A DNA stretch of 64,000 nt from Melampsora larici-populina 98AG31 (Eukaryota; Basidiomycota; Pucciniomycetes; Pucciniales; Melampsoraceae). The stretch covers positions 1,718,498-1,782,497 of the forward strand of contig NW_006768767.1 in the NCBI RefSeq assembly GCF_000204055.1, in the 5' to 3' direction. How positions within the stretch are numbered: position 1 is the stretch's first letter; every line of letters starts with the position of its first letter. Of this stretch, positions 10,199 to 20,840 are shown in pieces. The translations under genes and the position numbers were made by a program. The notes under the pieces are model-generated. The model was given only the letters and a program-made list of their open reading frames with translations, did not search any database and was not told the DNA's origin.

Positions 10199-13100
10199 AT
10201 GCCACTTCCCAGATCTTCATCGCAAAACTCCATCCAACCAAGCCTCCAGGTTCCGACTACAACCAATAGACGAAGTAACCGTCCACCAAGTCCAGCTCGC
10301 ATCCAGCCTGGTTTTCTTGTCCCTCCACAAGATTCCCGTTCTGCTCTAGTAATCTCTTCAAATCCTGAAGAATCTTCTTCCTCTCTTAATCATCGTGCTG
10401 CTTCACCTCGTCCAGCTCTTGTCAACAAGAAACGTAACAGTCAACCTGCTGTACCAGCGCCAAAAAAAGCAAAGCCAGTCGTAAAGAGGAAGGTTAGTTT
10501 TTTATTTCATATTGTTTGGTTTCATTCTCTTCATGTCTCATCATTGCGATTTTTGCAGCCTCGATTGTCAACTAGCAAACGAGCTCGATCTACGTCGCCA
10601 ACTTCATTGAGTGGTTCAACTTCAACTTCACCTCGTTCAGCTAAGCAAGCTCGGATGGAAGTAAGTTATGTTTTCTTGGACTTATTATTGATTCTTTCTG
10701 ACATCTTTATCTCGATCTTAGCACTTTGAAGTCCCCAATGAGGTAGACTTAGACCAAGATTCAGACGTTGAGATCATTGGAACAAACAGAACTGGCTATA
10801 ATGAGTCTCGGACTCTTGGTGTCAAGAAGCTTCTTGAATATTATCATGATCCAGATGTAAGTTTTTATATTCTTTGTTCCAATTCTTGTCATTCTCAGTC
10901 TCACAATCTCTATACTTCTTGTGGGTGCATGGCTGACATGTAAGTTTTTTTTTCATATAGGGACGTGGCTACCAGTGCCGGTGGTGTCGTAAGACCTTTC
11001 TCAATGGACCCTCGTCCTATTACAACTTGTGGGGCCACCGCAATGGCACCTCTACGCGACCTCACTGCAAGCATAGAGCTCGAGCCATCACAGCTGGTGT
11101 TACTCTTCCACCCAGCTACGTTGAAAAACAGGCGGCCAAGGACAAGTCCAGAGGCACTTTGAAGTCGTTTGTCAGTGGTCCAATCTTCACTCCTGAACTT
11201 CTCAACATGATCCTCGTCATCTGGATTGTTCGCCACGCCCTCCCTTGGGTACGATTCGAAGACCCTTCCCTCCGTGCAGCCTTCTACACTGTTAATCGTA
11301 GCGCTGTGGTTCGATCGAAGACATGGGCTTCCCAACAGTCCGTTGAGTTGTTTTCTGCCTTGCATCACAAGGCCATCAACACATTGAAAGTAAGTTACAT
11401 CCTCCTTAATCTCCTCATCGTTTGATATTTAACTTATTTAATGTTTTCATTCAACTTCTTCGTTTCAATTTAGGAGAACCAAGGACGCTTTTGTCTGATC
11501 CATGACGTTTGGACTACCAAAGGTAATCGGTACGCGTTTGTTGGAGCATCAGCCAACTACATCAACAACGACTGGGAGTATGTTTCGACTCACCTAACTC
11601 TGAAGATGGTAGCTTGGCGTCATTTTGGGGTTCTGTTAGCAAGGCCTGTTGGTCGATTCTTGATTCGACATGGCCTTCATAAGAAGATCAGTCATCCCTT
11701 TTTTTATTTTATTTCAAAATGGTTTCTTTCATAATTACTAACTTGTTCTGTAATACTCACATGCTAGGCCAGACGACGGATAGTGGAGGAAATAATGGAC
11801 CGATGGCTTCAGAACTTAAATCGATGTTTGCCAACGCTGACGATCCAGTCCATTGGAATGCCTCGTCCCATCACATTCGATGTTACGCCCACAAACTAAA
11901 TCTTGTAGTTGGGCACGGTCTCAAGGCGATTGGACAAAAGGTTAGTGTGGCCTCACCTTGTGTACCACATGGGGTTCCTATCCCTATACCTGGAATCGAG
12001 GTGAACAAAGGTGAGGATGCAATCATCGACAGCGATAACTCGGACGACGAGAGCGACACTGGTTCAGACGATGCTGATGTTGATGATGAAGATGGAGATG
12101 AGGATAGCGAGTATGGTTTAACTTGTGCAATTGATGATGTGGTGGCAGTTGCCCTCAAGAAAGTACGTAACAATTCTATCTAATTCTTTTCTTCATCTCT
12201 GTTCTGATGACATGATGTCTTTGTACCAGGTGGACGCGGTATCTGGTCAGATCGCTAGTAGTGCAGCTCGTAGAAATGACTTCAAGACACGGGCCAATCG
12301 TATGGGGTACACTGGTCGAATGCTCAAAAGACCCTGCAAGACTCGTTGGAACAGTCATTACGAAAGCCGCAAGATCGCTTGCGAGGCACAGGAGGTCAGG
12401 TTTTTTATTCCACATCTTTTCTCTATTCTCTCGTACTCATATTCAGTCTCTTTTCATCCGCAGGTCATTAACTCGATGATTGCAGCTGATCGAAAAGCTT
12501 GTTTCTTCAAGGGTGTAACGATCTCTGCCTCTGAATGGGATGCTGTGGAGTTGGTGAACAAAGTCTTGAAGGTAAGCATTGTTTCTGTCTCTACATCCAT
12601 CTCTCTCTCTCTCCTTGCTTTTGATTGACTTGCTGACCTAAACTTTTGGTTATCTTAGACCTTTGTCGATGCAACTGCCAGAGTTGAGGGCAACGGGCCT
12701 ACTGGCTCTATCCTCCTTGCTGAGTACAAGCGAGTCATCTCAGAACTCAAACTTCATCAAGCCGAGGCGTCTTCTTTCGCAAGTCTAGATAATGCCATCG
12801 ATGTTATGCTCAAGTGGCTCATTGAGTACCAGGACGAGGCTGCTAGTTGTGACGCCATTGTACTAGCAACAATCGTCAATCCCCGATATCGACAGAAGTT
12901 CTTCACACTTCATTATCCAGAAGACGACTACTCATCTCGACTCTTGATCAACAACGCCTTTGACGAACTTTTGGAAGAAAACGAAGTGCGCGAACAAACC
13001 CCATCACCTGAAGAACCCGATGATACTGTGGAGGCCGATGAGTTTGATGTGTTTGGGGTTTCCACTGGCTCTCAAATCAAGACTGTTAGCTCAGAGCTAG

Positions 13101-13495
13101 ACGACTATCTTAATGGTCGTTTTCCTATCAAAAAAGACCAAACTGCGCTTGATTGGTGGAAGGTAGGCTTCTTTCCTTTGACTCAAATCTTTCGAACTGG
13201 CGTAACCACATCTTCTTTCTTTCAACAGGAACATCATCTTCGCTTCCCAATCCTTGCTAGACTTGCATGTGATTACCTTGCTATCTCAGCAACGTCTTGC
13301 GCATGCGAACGTACGTTCTCAGCGGCTGCTGATGTCTGTACCCCATCTCGAGGTAGCTTGCTACCTAGAACGATGGAGCGATTGGTAGGCTCTCAAGCCT
13401 GGTTGAAAGAGGGGATTGTACCTGATGGTGCCTTTGAAGAGGCTGTCAAAGCACTACAAGCTTACATTGATCATATCGACAAAAAGAAACGCTAG
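10199..13495 (+). CDS. hAT-family transposase (10 exons, 871 aa)
   Basis: Exons 10199-10492, 10559-10660, 10722-10856, 10961-11389, 11474-11690, 11768-12162, 12230-12394, 12464-12571, 12659-13162 and 13229-13495 join in phase with no internal stop. Start is the ATG at 10199. The N-terminus is Ser/Pro/Lys-rich; a BED-type zinc finger follows in exon 4 (CRWC with downstream His and Cys). Exon 5 has the hAT IHDVWTTKGN block (first catalytic Asp), exon 6 TTDSGGNN (second Asp) and an acidic Asp/Glu insert, exon 7 KTRWNSHYES. The last exon is the C-terminal dimerisation region (FPILARLACDYL, ATSCACERTFSAA). Most introns have GTAAGT-like donors; intron 5 uses the weak donor GTCATC at 11691, the one point that could reduce expression. 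Cut-and-paste transposase, nuclear. Confidence 0.9.
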
Positions 13496-13965
13496 CTTTT
13501 TGCACTTATACATCAAATCATAATCATAAAGCAACTTAACACACTTTGTCTCGGGCCTTTTGGTCACTTATAGTAGAATACACGTTTTGTTGGGTTATTC
13601 CCCTTTTCTATATTTTCTTTCTTGTTTTTCTCTCGATTCCTATATTCACTTATAGTAGAATCAAATCCACTCTCCTACCTGGATCAATGCTATACGCTTG
13701 GACATGTACACATGGATTTTCAATACATAATTCTTTTCTCTCCTTTGATCAACCTGACATAGTGCGCAATATAGCGATATAGCGCACGTAGTGCGCTATA
13801 TTGCGGTCCCATTTTTAGCGCGAAATATAGCGAGGTTTTAGTGGTTTGACCGCTGCGCAAGTCTGTGCGATTTTTTTTCAAAAAAATAGCGGAGTGTTAG
13901 TTCTCCAATTCATAGCGCAGAATGCGCTAAACTATGTAATTTGGTCATATTTCGCTGCGTTTTGC

Positions 13966-13981
13966 AGTGATTCCGGTATTG
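13966..13981 (+). repeat. hAT right terminal inverted repeat
   Basis: Reverse complement of the left end. It is followed by the second CCTCAGG target copy (13982-13988), which is part of the recombinase codons ..CTG AGG on the minus strand. Confidence 0.9.
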
Positions 13982-15036
13982 CCTCAGGTAAGTTAAGGAC
14001 TTCCATCTCCCCTGATTTGCTATTCTCTTCATGGGCGTACCAAGGTTGTACCTTATCAACGCTCCTCCCACTCTAAAAGAATGGCCTGACCACGTTCCCA
14101 AGCTTGCTTTTCCCCATACCTCTTCCAACAATTTTATGAACCTTGGCTTAGTGAGCGCTTTCTGGCTCTTCCCGGACGTCCATGTGAACAGTAAGCCGTC
14201 TCTATCTGCCTGTTGATTCGCCTCCAGCACTCTCTCCAAAGCTGCCACCAGATCTAACACATTGAACTGTTGTTGTAGATGAATCTCTTGCACCTCTCCT
14301 CCTCTTGCTATCTTCGCCTTCCTCAAGTGTAGCTTTGCGAACCTTGTCCCGTCTCGCTCGCCAAACTCGACGTGTCTTCTCAAAAGTGCACCCTCGACTG
14401 CTTTCCCTGGTAGACGTTCTCCCAATCTAGCCATACCCCAGAATGCTATGACCGCTATCGACGCTGCCAACTCCAATTCCGGTGATTTTCCTTGCGCATA
14501 TTTGAAGAATTCATAAAGTTGATTGATCATGATTGGCTTCTTATTTGTTAACAGGGCTTTTTCTTCCTCATTTCTTTTAGTTGCTGACAGCATGAGCAAC
14601 ACCACCTCTCTATCCGCCGTCGGTCTTGCTGTATGTTTCACCATATGCCAGGCGCAAATTCCATCCAAATACTTCTTTATTGTCACCGATGATACTACTC
14701 TCGCCGGACCATTCTCCATTATCACTTTCGATTCGCCAGCCCAGGTTATAAATTCGTAGATATCCTCATCTTCGATCACTGCATTCTCGTCAAAACCTCT
14801 GGCCGTCTTCTCTTTAAACTCAATAAATTTTGACATCCCGCTTGAATATCCTTTCATCGTTCCTTCCGCCCAACCGCTCAACACTGCATGTCGACCTGCG
14901 ATTGACCTTGTTGTATTTTTTGCGTTCTCAAAATGGCGAGGTAAGTTTCTTCCTTATCGCTCTCGAGGGGCTTCTGCCATGGTTGCTGATTTCTCCGATG
15001 GATCGAAAAGCTCTGCTTCCCCTCCGCTGACGGATT

Positions 15037-16820
15037 TCACTCTTGACGTATGAGATGTCTTAGGTCCCATGGAACTTGTACGCGTATCATATCCCTCACA
15101 TGTTTCGAGCAATCCAGCCCTCTAGACAGCCGGTCCGCCGCGTTGTCACTTGATGTCACTCTCCGCTGCGTGACACAGCAATTTAACCTCAACATCTCAT
15201 CCTGAATTTGTATCCACTCTCTGTTCACCCACTGATTCTTTGACTTTCCATTCCAAACAGCCCCTTCTGTTACAACATTGTCTGTTAGAACCAGGAAATC
15301 CCTTCCTCTCGTCTCCATCAGATCGACTACCATCAACAATCCTAGTCTCACGGCCTCCGTCTCTGCCCAGGCTATTTCCCGCCTAGATCCGTCTTCCTCT
15401 TTATCATTCCAACCCGTCCTCAGTCTGAAACGTGCCCACTTCTTACCGACAATCACACCTATTCCATACGACGTTGAGGCATCGCTTACCCACCCGATAT
15501 TCACAACTCCCTTCCGAGGTATCAACCTTCTAGGTTCAGCTATTGTAAGCGTCCTTGACCATCTATCCAGGTCTTCCAAGATTTCTTCGGGTATGTCGCG
15601 TTTTGCTAACCTATGTTTCCATTCTGCCATCCAGTGGTATAGTGCCATGCAGTGGCACCTAAGTTGCGGGTAAACCGATGTCAAGTGATATAACCTACCC
15701 ACCATCTTTTTTGCAGCCTTGAAGTTCACGCTCTTCTCGCTCCTGAATTCCTGGATCTGGTCCAATCTCTTTTGGATCTTCTCCTGAGGTAAACGTACCG
15801 TCTTGTCTCTACCATTCCAAATCATACCTAAATATTTCTGTTTGTCATCAAACTCTTTCCACTTCTTTGTGTTCGACACTACTCCCATTTCTTCGCTAAG
15901 TTTCACGACGTCCGTCATCTTGTTACTGTTTGATCCGTCTGCTCGTTTTACAAACAAGGTGTCATCCACCCATCGAAATGCACGTAGGAACCCAAACCTT
16001 GACTGCATTATTTGCTTCCACGTGTCAGCTACTTGGCCAAAAGTTCCACAACCGGCTACTCCCCCGAACGTTATCCTGGTATCAAGGAGGATTTCGCCGT
16101 TGAAATCTAAAATCATTAGGAAAGGCCATTGGCACACCATTGTCGGAATCTGTCTATATGCATGAGCCCAGTCATAGATCCCTAAAAGAACCGAGCCATC
16201 TTCTTCTAATAGGAACATCGCGACCTTGTCAAAATCGTCCCAGGAGGTTGTGAATTCATCCTTGTCTACTTTTGCGTTAACTGATCTTATCTTTGAATCA
16301 TTTTTCGGGAACGATAGGTCGTTTATCGGTCGCATCGTCCCTCCCCGTTTGTGATCGCTCCCAGCGAACTTGTCCTGAAGAAACCTAACCGGTTGTACGC
16401 CTCTTCCTTGGAGAACGGTCCGAACATACGCCCCCCTTCTAACTCTCTCTTGAAATTCTTTTCAATTTCGTCTCTTGCTTGTAAAGCTGAGGAGTGGTTC
16501 GGTGGACAATAGAAACGTAGGTTGTCCATCTTTTCTTCCGGGATGCCTTGATGAAATCCCTCTTTCAGGCCTCTGACAATATGCCAGTTCTCCTCTAGGA
16601 TATTCGCACCCCTCAACTCCCTTGTCCACACCCCCAAGTTCATCTCACAGCCACTTTTGGACGGCCACCTCTTATGAGGGGATATTGACTGTCTAGTTCT
16701 GTATTGCTGGGCTGAGATTTGTAGGCTCAGAGAGTCTAGCTCGACTCTCAGTCTCCTTCTCGGACTCTCACTGGGGCTGTGTTCAGGCAATTTAGAAGCA
16801 ACACTCATCAGGTATTCCAA
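15037..16820 (-). pseudogene. reverse transcriptase-RNase H of the retrotransposon, one frameshift
   Basis: Two overlapping frames, 16820-16323 and 16335-15037, make up one pol protein of about 595 residues. The first covers the pre-RT region (RFYCPPNHSS, GPFSKEEAYNRLGFF, AITNGEG). The second begins TMRPINDLSFP and contains GIYDWAHAYRQIP, FRWVDDTLF (the catalytic Asp pair) and the IGWVSDASTSYGIGV RNase H start. The frame changes in the GGGGAGGGA run near 16335, where one missing G explains it. The overlap is 13 bases and has no classic slippery heptamer, so a mutation is more likely than programmed frameshifting. Copies the element RNA into DNA. It sits between gag and the recombinase on the same strand. 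Confidence 0.85.
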
Positions 16821-16934
16821 TCTCTAGGCGACTCAAGAAAAACGGGGGGGTTGGGGCTCTGTCTCTACAAAGATTTCACAAGAGGCACTTCGACTTCTTT
16901 CTATCTATTGCATTGCACTGCCTGTCAGCACTCA

Positions 16935-19009
16935 CTAGCTTCTCTTTCCATAAGGTTTGTTACGCTTGGTATCATAACCCCGATTATATCCTTTGCCAGG
17001 ACTTGTTCGACGGTCTTTCCAGTCATCACGACGATCATTCGACCTATCCGGGCTCCTTCTCCCCCTACGGTCGTTTCTATCATAGTCTCTCTTCAACCTA
17101 TTGCGCCGTTCTGCTGCCTTCTTCTCCCTGTACTCTTCGTCTGGCAACCAACCTTCTTTTGTCCTCTTCGCGTTCTCATAAGCTGACGATCTAGTGTTAT
17201 AAGAAGAAGAGGTGGAGGTCAATTTTTCATACGAGGTACTCCCTCTTTTTGGTGCTCTGTCCGCTCTTAATAAACCGGTCTCGGGGTTGATGTCGGCCTT
17301 TGGTCCCCCTGGTGCATAAGGGTTCGTTTGGTAAGCTCGCTCGTTATAGTTCTCGCAAGTCTGTTTGACCTCATGCAGAATGACTGATTGTATCTTCGTG
17401 ATATTATAAATCTTCTTATCAACTGTCATCCTCATCAGACCCTGCCTAACCCTGACACAATACCGTAACGCTACCATCCAGCCCGCCTCATCTCTCAGCT
17501 CCATTACCACCCGCTTATGGCCTTCAAACCTCTCCGCCTGAGTTTCCCAACCCTCTTGCCGTACGTATTTAATGAACAGAGTCATGGCGTTCAACCACTG
17601 CTCGTACTGCATTGTCAGTTCTTCCATCGGCGGTTCACTACCGTACACCTTCACCGTTGCACCTCCTTCCATTATTTTCGCTGCTGACGGGGCCTTCCTT
17701 GTTTGCCAGGCGTTCCCATCTTCTATCAAAAAGGCTTGATCGAACACGGACAACGGAATATATGCTTTGAATGTCTGCAAATAGACGAGAAGGACGGGTG
17801 AAAGGTGAGGGAGAGATTTGTCCATTTCCTTCGAATCATCTAGGACTATGATTCTGCCATTCTCAACAACGTCTCCGTTCGCTAAAACCATTCTTCCTTT
17901 TCCCGAGAGTAACAAGGCTTCGACCAATTCTGCCTCCGACTTATTCGATTGACTCCTCTGATCTTTCTTCTTTGCTTTCTCGGCCTCTTTGCTCACAGGA
18001 GATGGATGTCTTGGGCGTTTCCCGGACTGGTTTCGATCTGTGTCCTTCAGATCGGTTGACACCTCTGTCAGGTTCTCCTGGATGAGTTTGTACGGGCTGG
18101 GACTCCGTCGCCGCGTGCTCATGCTCTCCCGGTGGTTTCGTTGGTCGCGCTCTGGTGATTGGTTTGTGAGTCGTCTCGGAGCTGAGCATGGCGTCTTCTC
18201 GATCAAGCTGTCCATGGAGCGTGCTAACAGATCTGCTGCTTCCTGTGCGTCATCTGGGTCACCCAACATATACAGCTCATCTATCCGTGCTTGTTTCACC
18301 AACAAGTGATTGCCTTCGGCTGTGTTGCAATCGCAATAACACGTAAATCAGTCTCCGTTCTTTCTCTGGGGTCGCACAACAATTGCACATGGATCTGTCT
18401 ATCTGAAGCCCTATTCTTCCAGCTGGGTAAGCTTGACACCGCCGGGACCACCTCAGGGCTCCCAACCCGCACCCTTTTGGGCTCTTCATCTAGCAATATC
18501 ATGCGTCTTGATGGGTTATTGTCCAATTGGTCGTACGTGTTTCATACCGAGCAGTTGAAAGGATAGGTGGACATAACAGAGGAAATGGTTGACACAAAAA
18601 AGGTTTAGTAGAGAATTCCCTTACCTAAGCTTTTGCTTGCTAGCTCATCTCCTTCCGACTCCTCTCCACCTGGGCCTTTGCCTTTATCAGCACCCGGTTT
18701 ATATGACTCGTGGTCATCATCCGAGTCCATCAGACCTTTTTGACCTTGGTCTCCACCTACTTGCATCAACTGAGGATTTGCTCTCTGACCACCTGAACCA
18801 TTGCCAACCTGTCCACCCCCTACCTTGTTTGTTTCTTGACCGCCCCCACCTTCCTCTACTTCATCGATTGTATCCTCGACTCCTCCGCCTCTCTTCTTTC
18901 TCTTCTGCACCTCTAATCCAGGAACTGGTTGCACGCCAAGTTGCGCCGACGAACCTCTTGTTTGCCTAAGATTTGCATCCGCAGCTGAAATTCTATCGTC
19001 CATTGACAT
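16935..19009 (-). CDS. gag-like protein of the tyrosine-recombinase retrotransposon (2 exons)
   Basis: Exon 1 is 19009-18625 (ATG at 19009; SMDDRISAADANLRQ), exon 2 is 18319-16935. The intron has GTAAGG..ACAG and the phase matches (TTA G / CC GAA). The product is about 590 residues: a Gly/Asp-rich hydrophilic N-terminus, a conserved-looking middle (HLSPVLLVYLQTFKAYIP), a WLNAMTLFIKYVRQEGWETQ helix-rich region, and an Arg/Asp/Lys-rich C-terminus (RDYDRNDRRGRRSPDRSN) suited to RNA binding. No CCHC zinc knuckle is seen. It is the first gene downstream of repeat A1, as expected for the gag position. Confidence 0.75.
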
Positions 19010-19028
19010 CTTGATCTGATAAGAACTC

Positions 19029-19249
19029 ACAAAAACTGAGAGAGTCGAAGTTATTCGAGTGAGCTGAAGTGAGGAATAAAAGGTGAATAGGCGTGTTCTT
19101 TGGATAGCGTGGGAAAGTTGTTGCTGAGGCAAACTTTTTCCTGCACGCCGCTTGCGTACAGTCCCTGATGACTCGGTACCGCCAAGGTTTGAACTGCCTA
19201 CGCTTCGCCCCGTGGGCTTAAGAACCAACGAGGCTTATGGTTCTAACAA
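19029..19249 (-). repeat. A1 terminal direct repeat of the tyrosine-recombinase element
   Basis: 5' outer end of the element when read on the minus strand. Same sequence and orientation as A2 (8845-9065). It abuts AGCG and the oxygenase codons that resume at 19254, and lies just upstream of the gag ATG. Confidence 0.85.
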
Positions 19250-19253
19250 AGCG

Positions 19254-19364
19254 TCAAAGTTGGCACCGATGAACAGTACAACTTTACATCAAACTGTGAG
19301 CGCAAAGTTAGGGATGTTCAGGACATTTTGGAACTACCAGATAGGAAATGGAAGATATGAATAG
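19254..19364 (+). pseudogene. Tet-like oxygenase, displaced 3' end
   Basis: 36 codons from TCA (19254) to TAG (19364) continue the oxygenase frame exactly: ..KIAQA from 8423-8437 joins SKLAPMNSTTLHQ. The two parts share AGCG at the element borders, and deleting 8438-19253 restores one uninterrupted frame. The tail ends WNYQIGNGRYE and is basic/aromatic. This is the evidence that the retrotransposon inserted inside the last coding segment of the oxygenase gene. Confidence 0.8.
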
Positions 19365-20238
19365 ATGTAATCATATAGTAGAAAAATTTGTGCTATCGTG
19401 TGGTTGTGTTAGAGTCAAGCCTATGTTGGTCCATAACATAGGCCGCAATATGGTAATTGATAAGGTGCTATTCTGTTAATTTCATTTGTCTTAGTATTCA
19501 ACTTTAAGAAATGTTTACTCCAACATCCTTTTTTAATAAGGCTTAGTTGTGCGTTACATGCTTGACCGCACAGCTTTGATGTTTGTTCTTCACAATGACA
19601 CTTTCATGACTGGGAGAGAATGGGTGTTACGTTGTTCACTGCCATGTGTGTCTTTACTATATGTTAGAGTAATTTTACCTCAGAACTCATGGATACACTA
19701 TGCGCGTCTCAACTCTTTGTTATAGTTATTTTACCTCATAACTCATGCATCCTCTTCCATATTTTGTTTTCAATATAATAATTATGATAATAGCTTCTAC
19801 CATGCACCTTTGTCTTTACTATTGCTCAAGTGATGAGTTTGAAGCGCAACAAGTCTCCTGTTGGTGTTCCAATATAGTATTCATAAAAATCCATTGCTGT
19901 GTGGGTTTTATACACATTATATAATGTGTTTTAAATCCACACAGCAAGGATTTTGTATCATTACACAGCAAAATAGCATGAGTTGCAAGCACCTACCTTC
20001 AACTGATGGACATTCACCATCAGGCAGGCTAAGTAGCCTAAGATTTTGCAGGTCATGATTAATTTTGGATGGTAATTATTTTGGTTTCATTACAGTAGAA
20101 AATTATTTCCCAATAATCATTTTAATCATCATTGTTTCAAACCTGATTGGTTTCACCATTGGGCAACACCCCCTATACACTCGTCTCACCAAAACATGAT
20201 ATCATTCCTCACAACACCACCCTCAAAACCCCTGTCAG
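19365..20238. other. no gene seen
   Basis: AT-rich sequence downstream of the oxygenase stop codon. It holds only the palindrome at 19886-19954. No open frame with recognisable protein content was found on either strand. Confidence 0.5.
19886..19954. repeat. 69-bp near-perfect palindrome
   Basis: AAAATCCATTGCTGTGTGG and CCACACAGCAAGGATTTT flank the self-complementary core ACACATTATATAATGTGT. Three or four mismatches interrupt the pairing. A short TTACACAGCAAAA echo follows at 19971. It could be a very short foldback element or an extruded hairpin. Confidence 0.8.
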
Positions 20239-20239
20239 C

Positions 20240-20840
20240 AGGAGTGTGAGGTAACAACTGCAGTGGGTTGATTCCCACACCAAATCATTCACCCAGAATG
20301 GTTTGCAACACTCAGATCACTGCTACCTGCCAGGCGTCAAAAGATAAGGCACTTTTAGACATGTTCACGGGGGTAATATGGCATCACTGCAAATATATAA
20401 CACTTACAAGTGCTGGAGTGTGAGGTAACTGCTGGGGTTGGGTGATGGTTGTTCCCACACCAGATCATACAACCAGAATGGTTTGCAACACTCAGATCAC
20501 TACTACCTGCCAGGCGTCAAAAGATATGGCACTTTTGGACAAGTTCACAGGGGTGATATGGCATCACTGCAAATATATAACACTTACAAGTGCTGGAGTG
20601 TGTGGTAACTTCTGGGGTTGGGTGATGGTTGTTCACACACCAAATCATACACCCAGAATGGTTTGCAACACTCAGATCACTGCTAACTGCCAGGCGTCAA
20701 AAGATATGGCACTTTTGGACACGTTCACGGGGGTTAGACATGTTCAAGGGGGTGATAGGGTATAACTGCAAAAACCACACAATCAAGTGATTGAGTGTAA
20801 GGTAACAACAGGGGTTGGGGATGGTTGTTACCACACCAAA
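20240..20840. repeat. 180-bp tandem repeat, about 3.3 copies
   Basis: GTGCTGGAGTGTGAGGTAACT..GGGGTTGGGTGATGGTTGTT, then ACCAGAATGGTTTGCAACACTCAGATCACT, CCAGGCGTCAAAAGATATGGCAC and ATATATAACACTTACAAG recur with a period of 180 bp (unit starts near 20238, 20411, 20591 and a partial one near 20780). Copies are roughly 90% alike. Non-coding. Confidence 0.85.

Larger units (their letters stand above)
9702..13981 (+). mobile_element. hAT DNA transposon, 4,280 bp, apparently intact
   Basis: The ends carry perfect 16-bp terminal inverted repeats (CAATACCGGAATCACT at 9702-9717 and its reverse complement at 13966-13981), flanked by the duplicated CCTCAGG. Inside is a complete ten-exon hAT transposase gene. 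Subterminal DNA at both ends is rich in GCGC and TATAGCG motifs, including a palindrome around 13764-13805, as expected for transposase-binding sites. It is inserted in the recombinase gene of the retrotransposon, so it is the youngest of the three nested layers. Confidence 0.9.
9602..14884 (-). pseudogene. tyrosine recombinase of the retrotransposon, split by hAT
   Basis: The coding sequence is 14884-13982 joined to 9694-9602; the 4,287 bases between are the hAT element plus one target duplication. The frame may extend a few codons upstream of 14884 without an ATG. The first part carries a DNA-binding core-like N-terminal half, MARLGER with a candidate first catalytic Arg, HSFRVGG (HxxR) and GRWKS (Trp box). 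Joining across the insertion gives ..SLTYLR-YLKSYTKEE and a TGA stop at 9604-9602, so the likely nucleophile Tyr (Trp plus 8, in YLK) is the first codon beyond the hAT. In the interrupted gene the hAT end itself encodes QYR at this place. Role in the family: integration of the DNA copy by site-specific recombination. Confidence 0.85.
8438..19248 (-). mobile_element. tyrosine-recombinase retrotransposon (Ngaro/PAT-like), interrupted by hAT
   Basis: On the minus strand the element runs 5'-A1 (19249-19029), gag, RT/RNase H, tyrosine recombinase, B1 (9296-9066), A2 (9065-8845), a 176-bp spacer, B2 (8668-8438)-3'. Split direct repeats A1..B1-A2..B2 together with a tyrosine recombinase instead of an integrase define the Ngaro/PAT/VIPER type of the DIRS order. 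Without the hAT insertion it would be about 6.5 kb. AGCG (or AAGCG) occurs at both outer borders, and joining the flanks restores the frame of the oxygenase gene. Coding parts are almost intact: one 1-bp frameshift in the RT region and the hAT insertion. Border bases are ambiguous by one or two nucleotides. Confidence 0.85.

Noticed and set aside
14884..15030. Plus-strand coding at 14830-15030 and other plus frames across 13.9-18.9 kb
   Set aside because: All are shadows of the minus-strand retrotransposon genes.
16323..16335. Programmed frameshift between the two halves of the retrotransposon RT gene
   Set aside because: No slippery heptamer is visible and the break lies within the RT domain; one missing G in a G-run is simpler.
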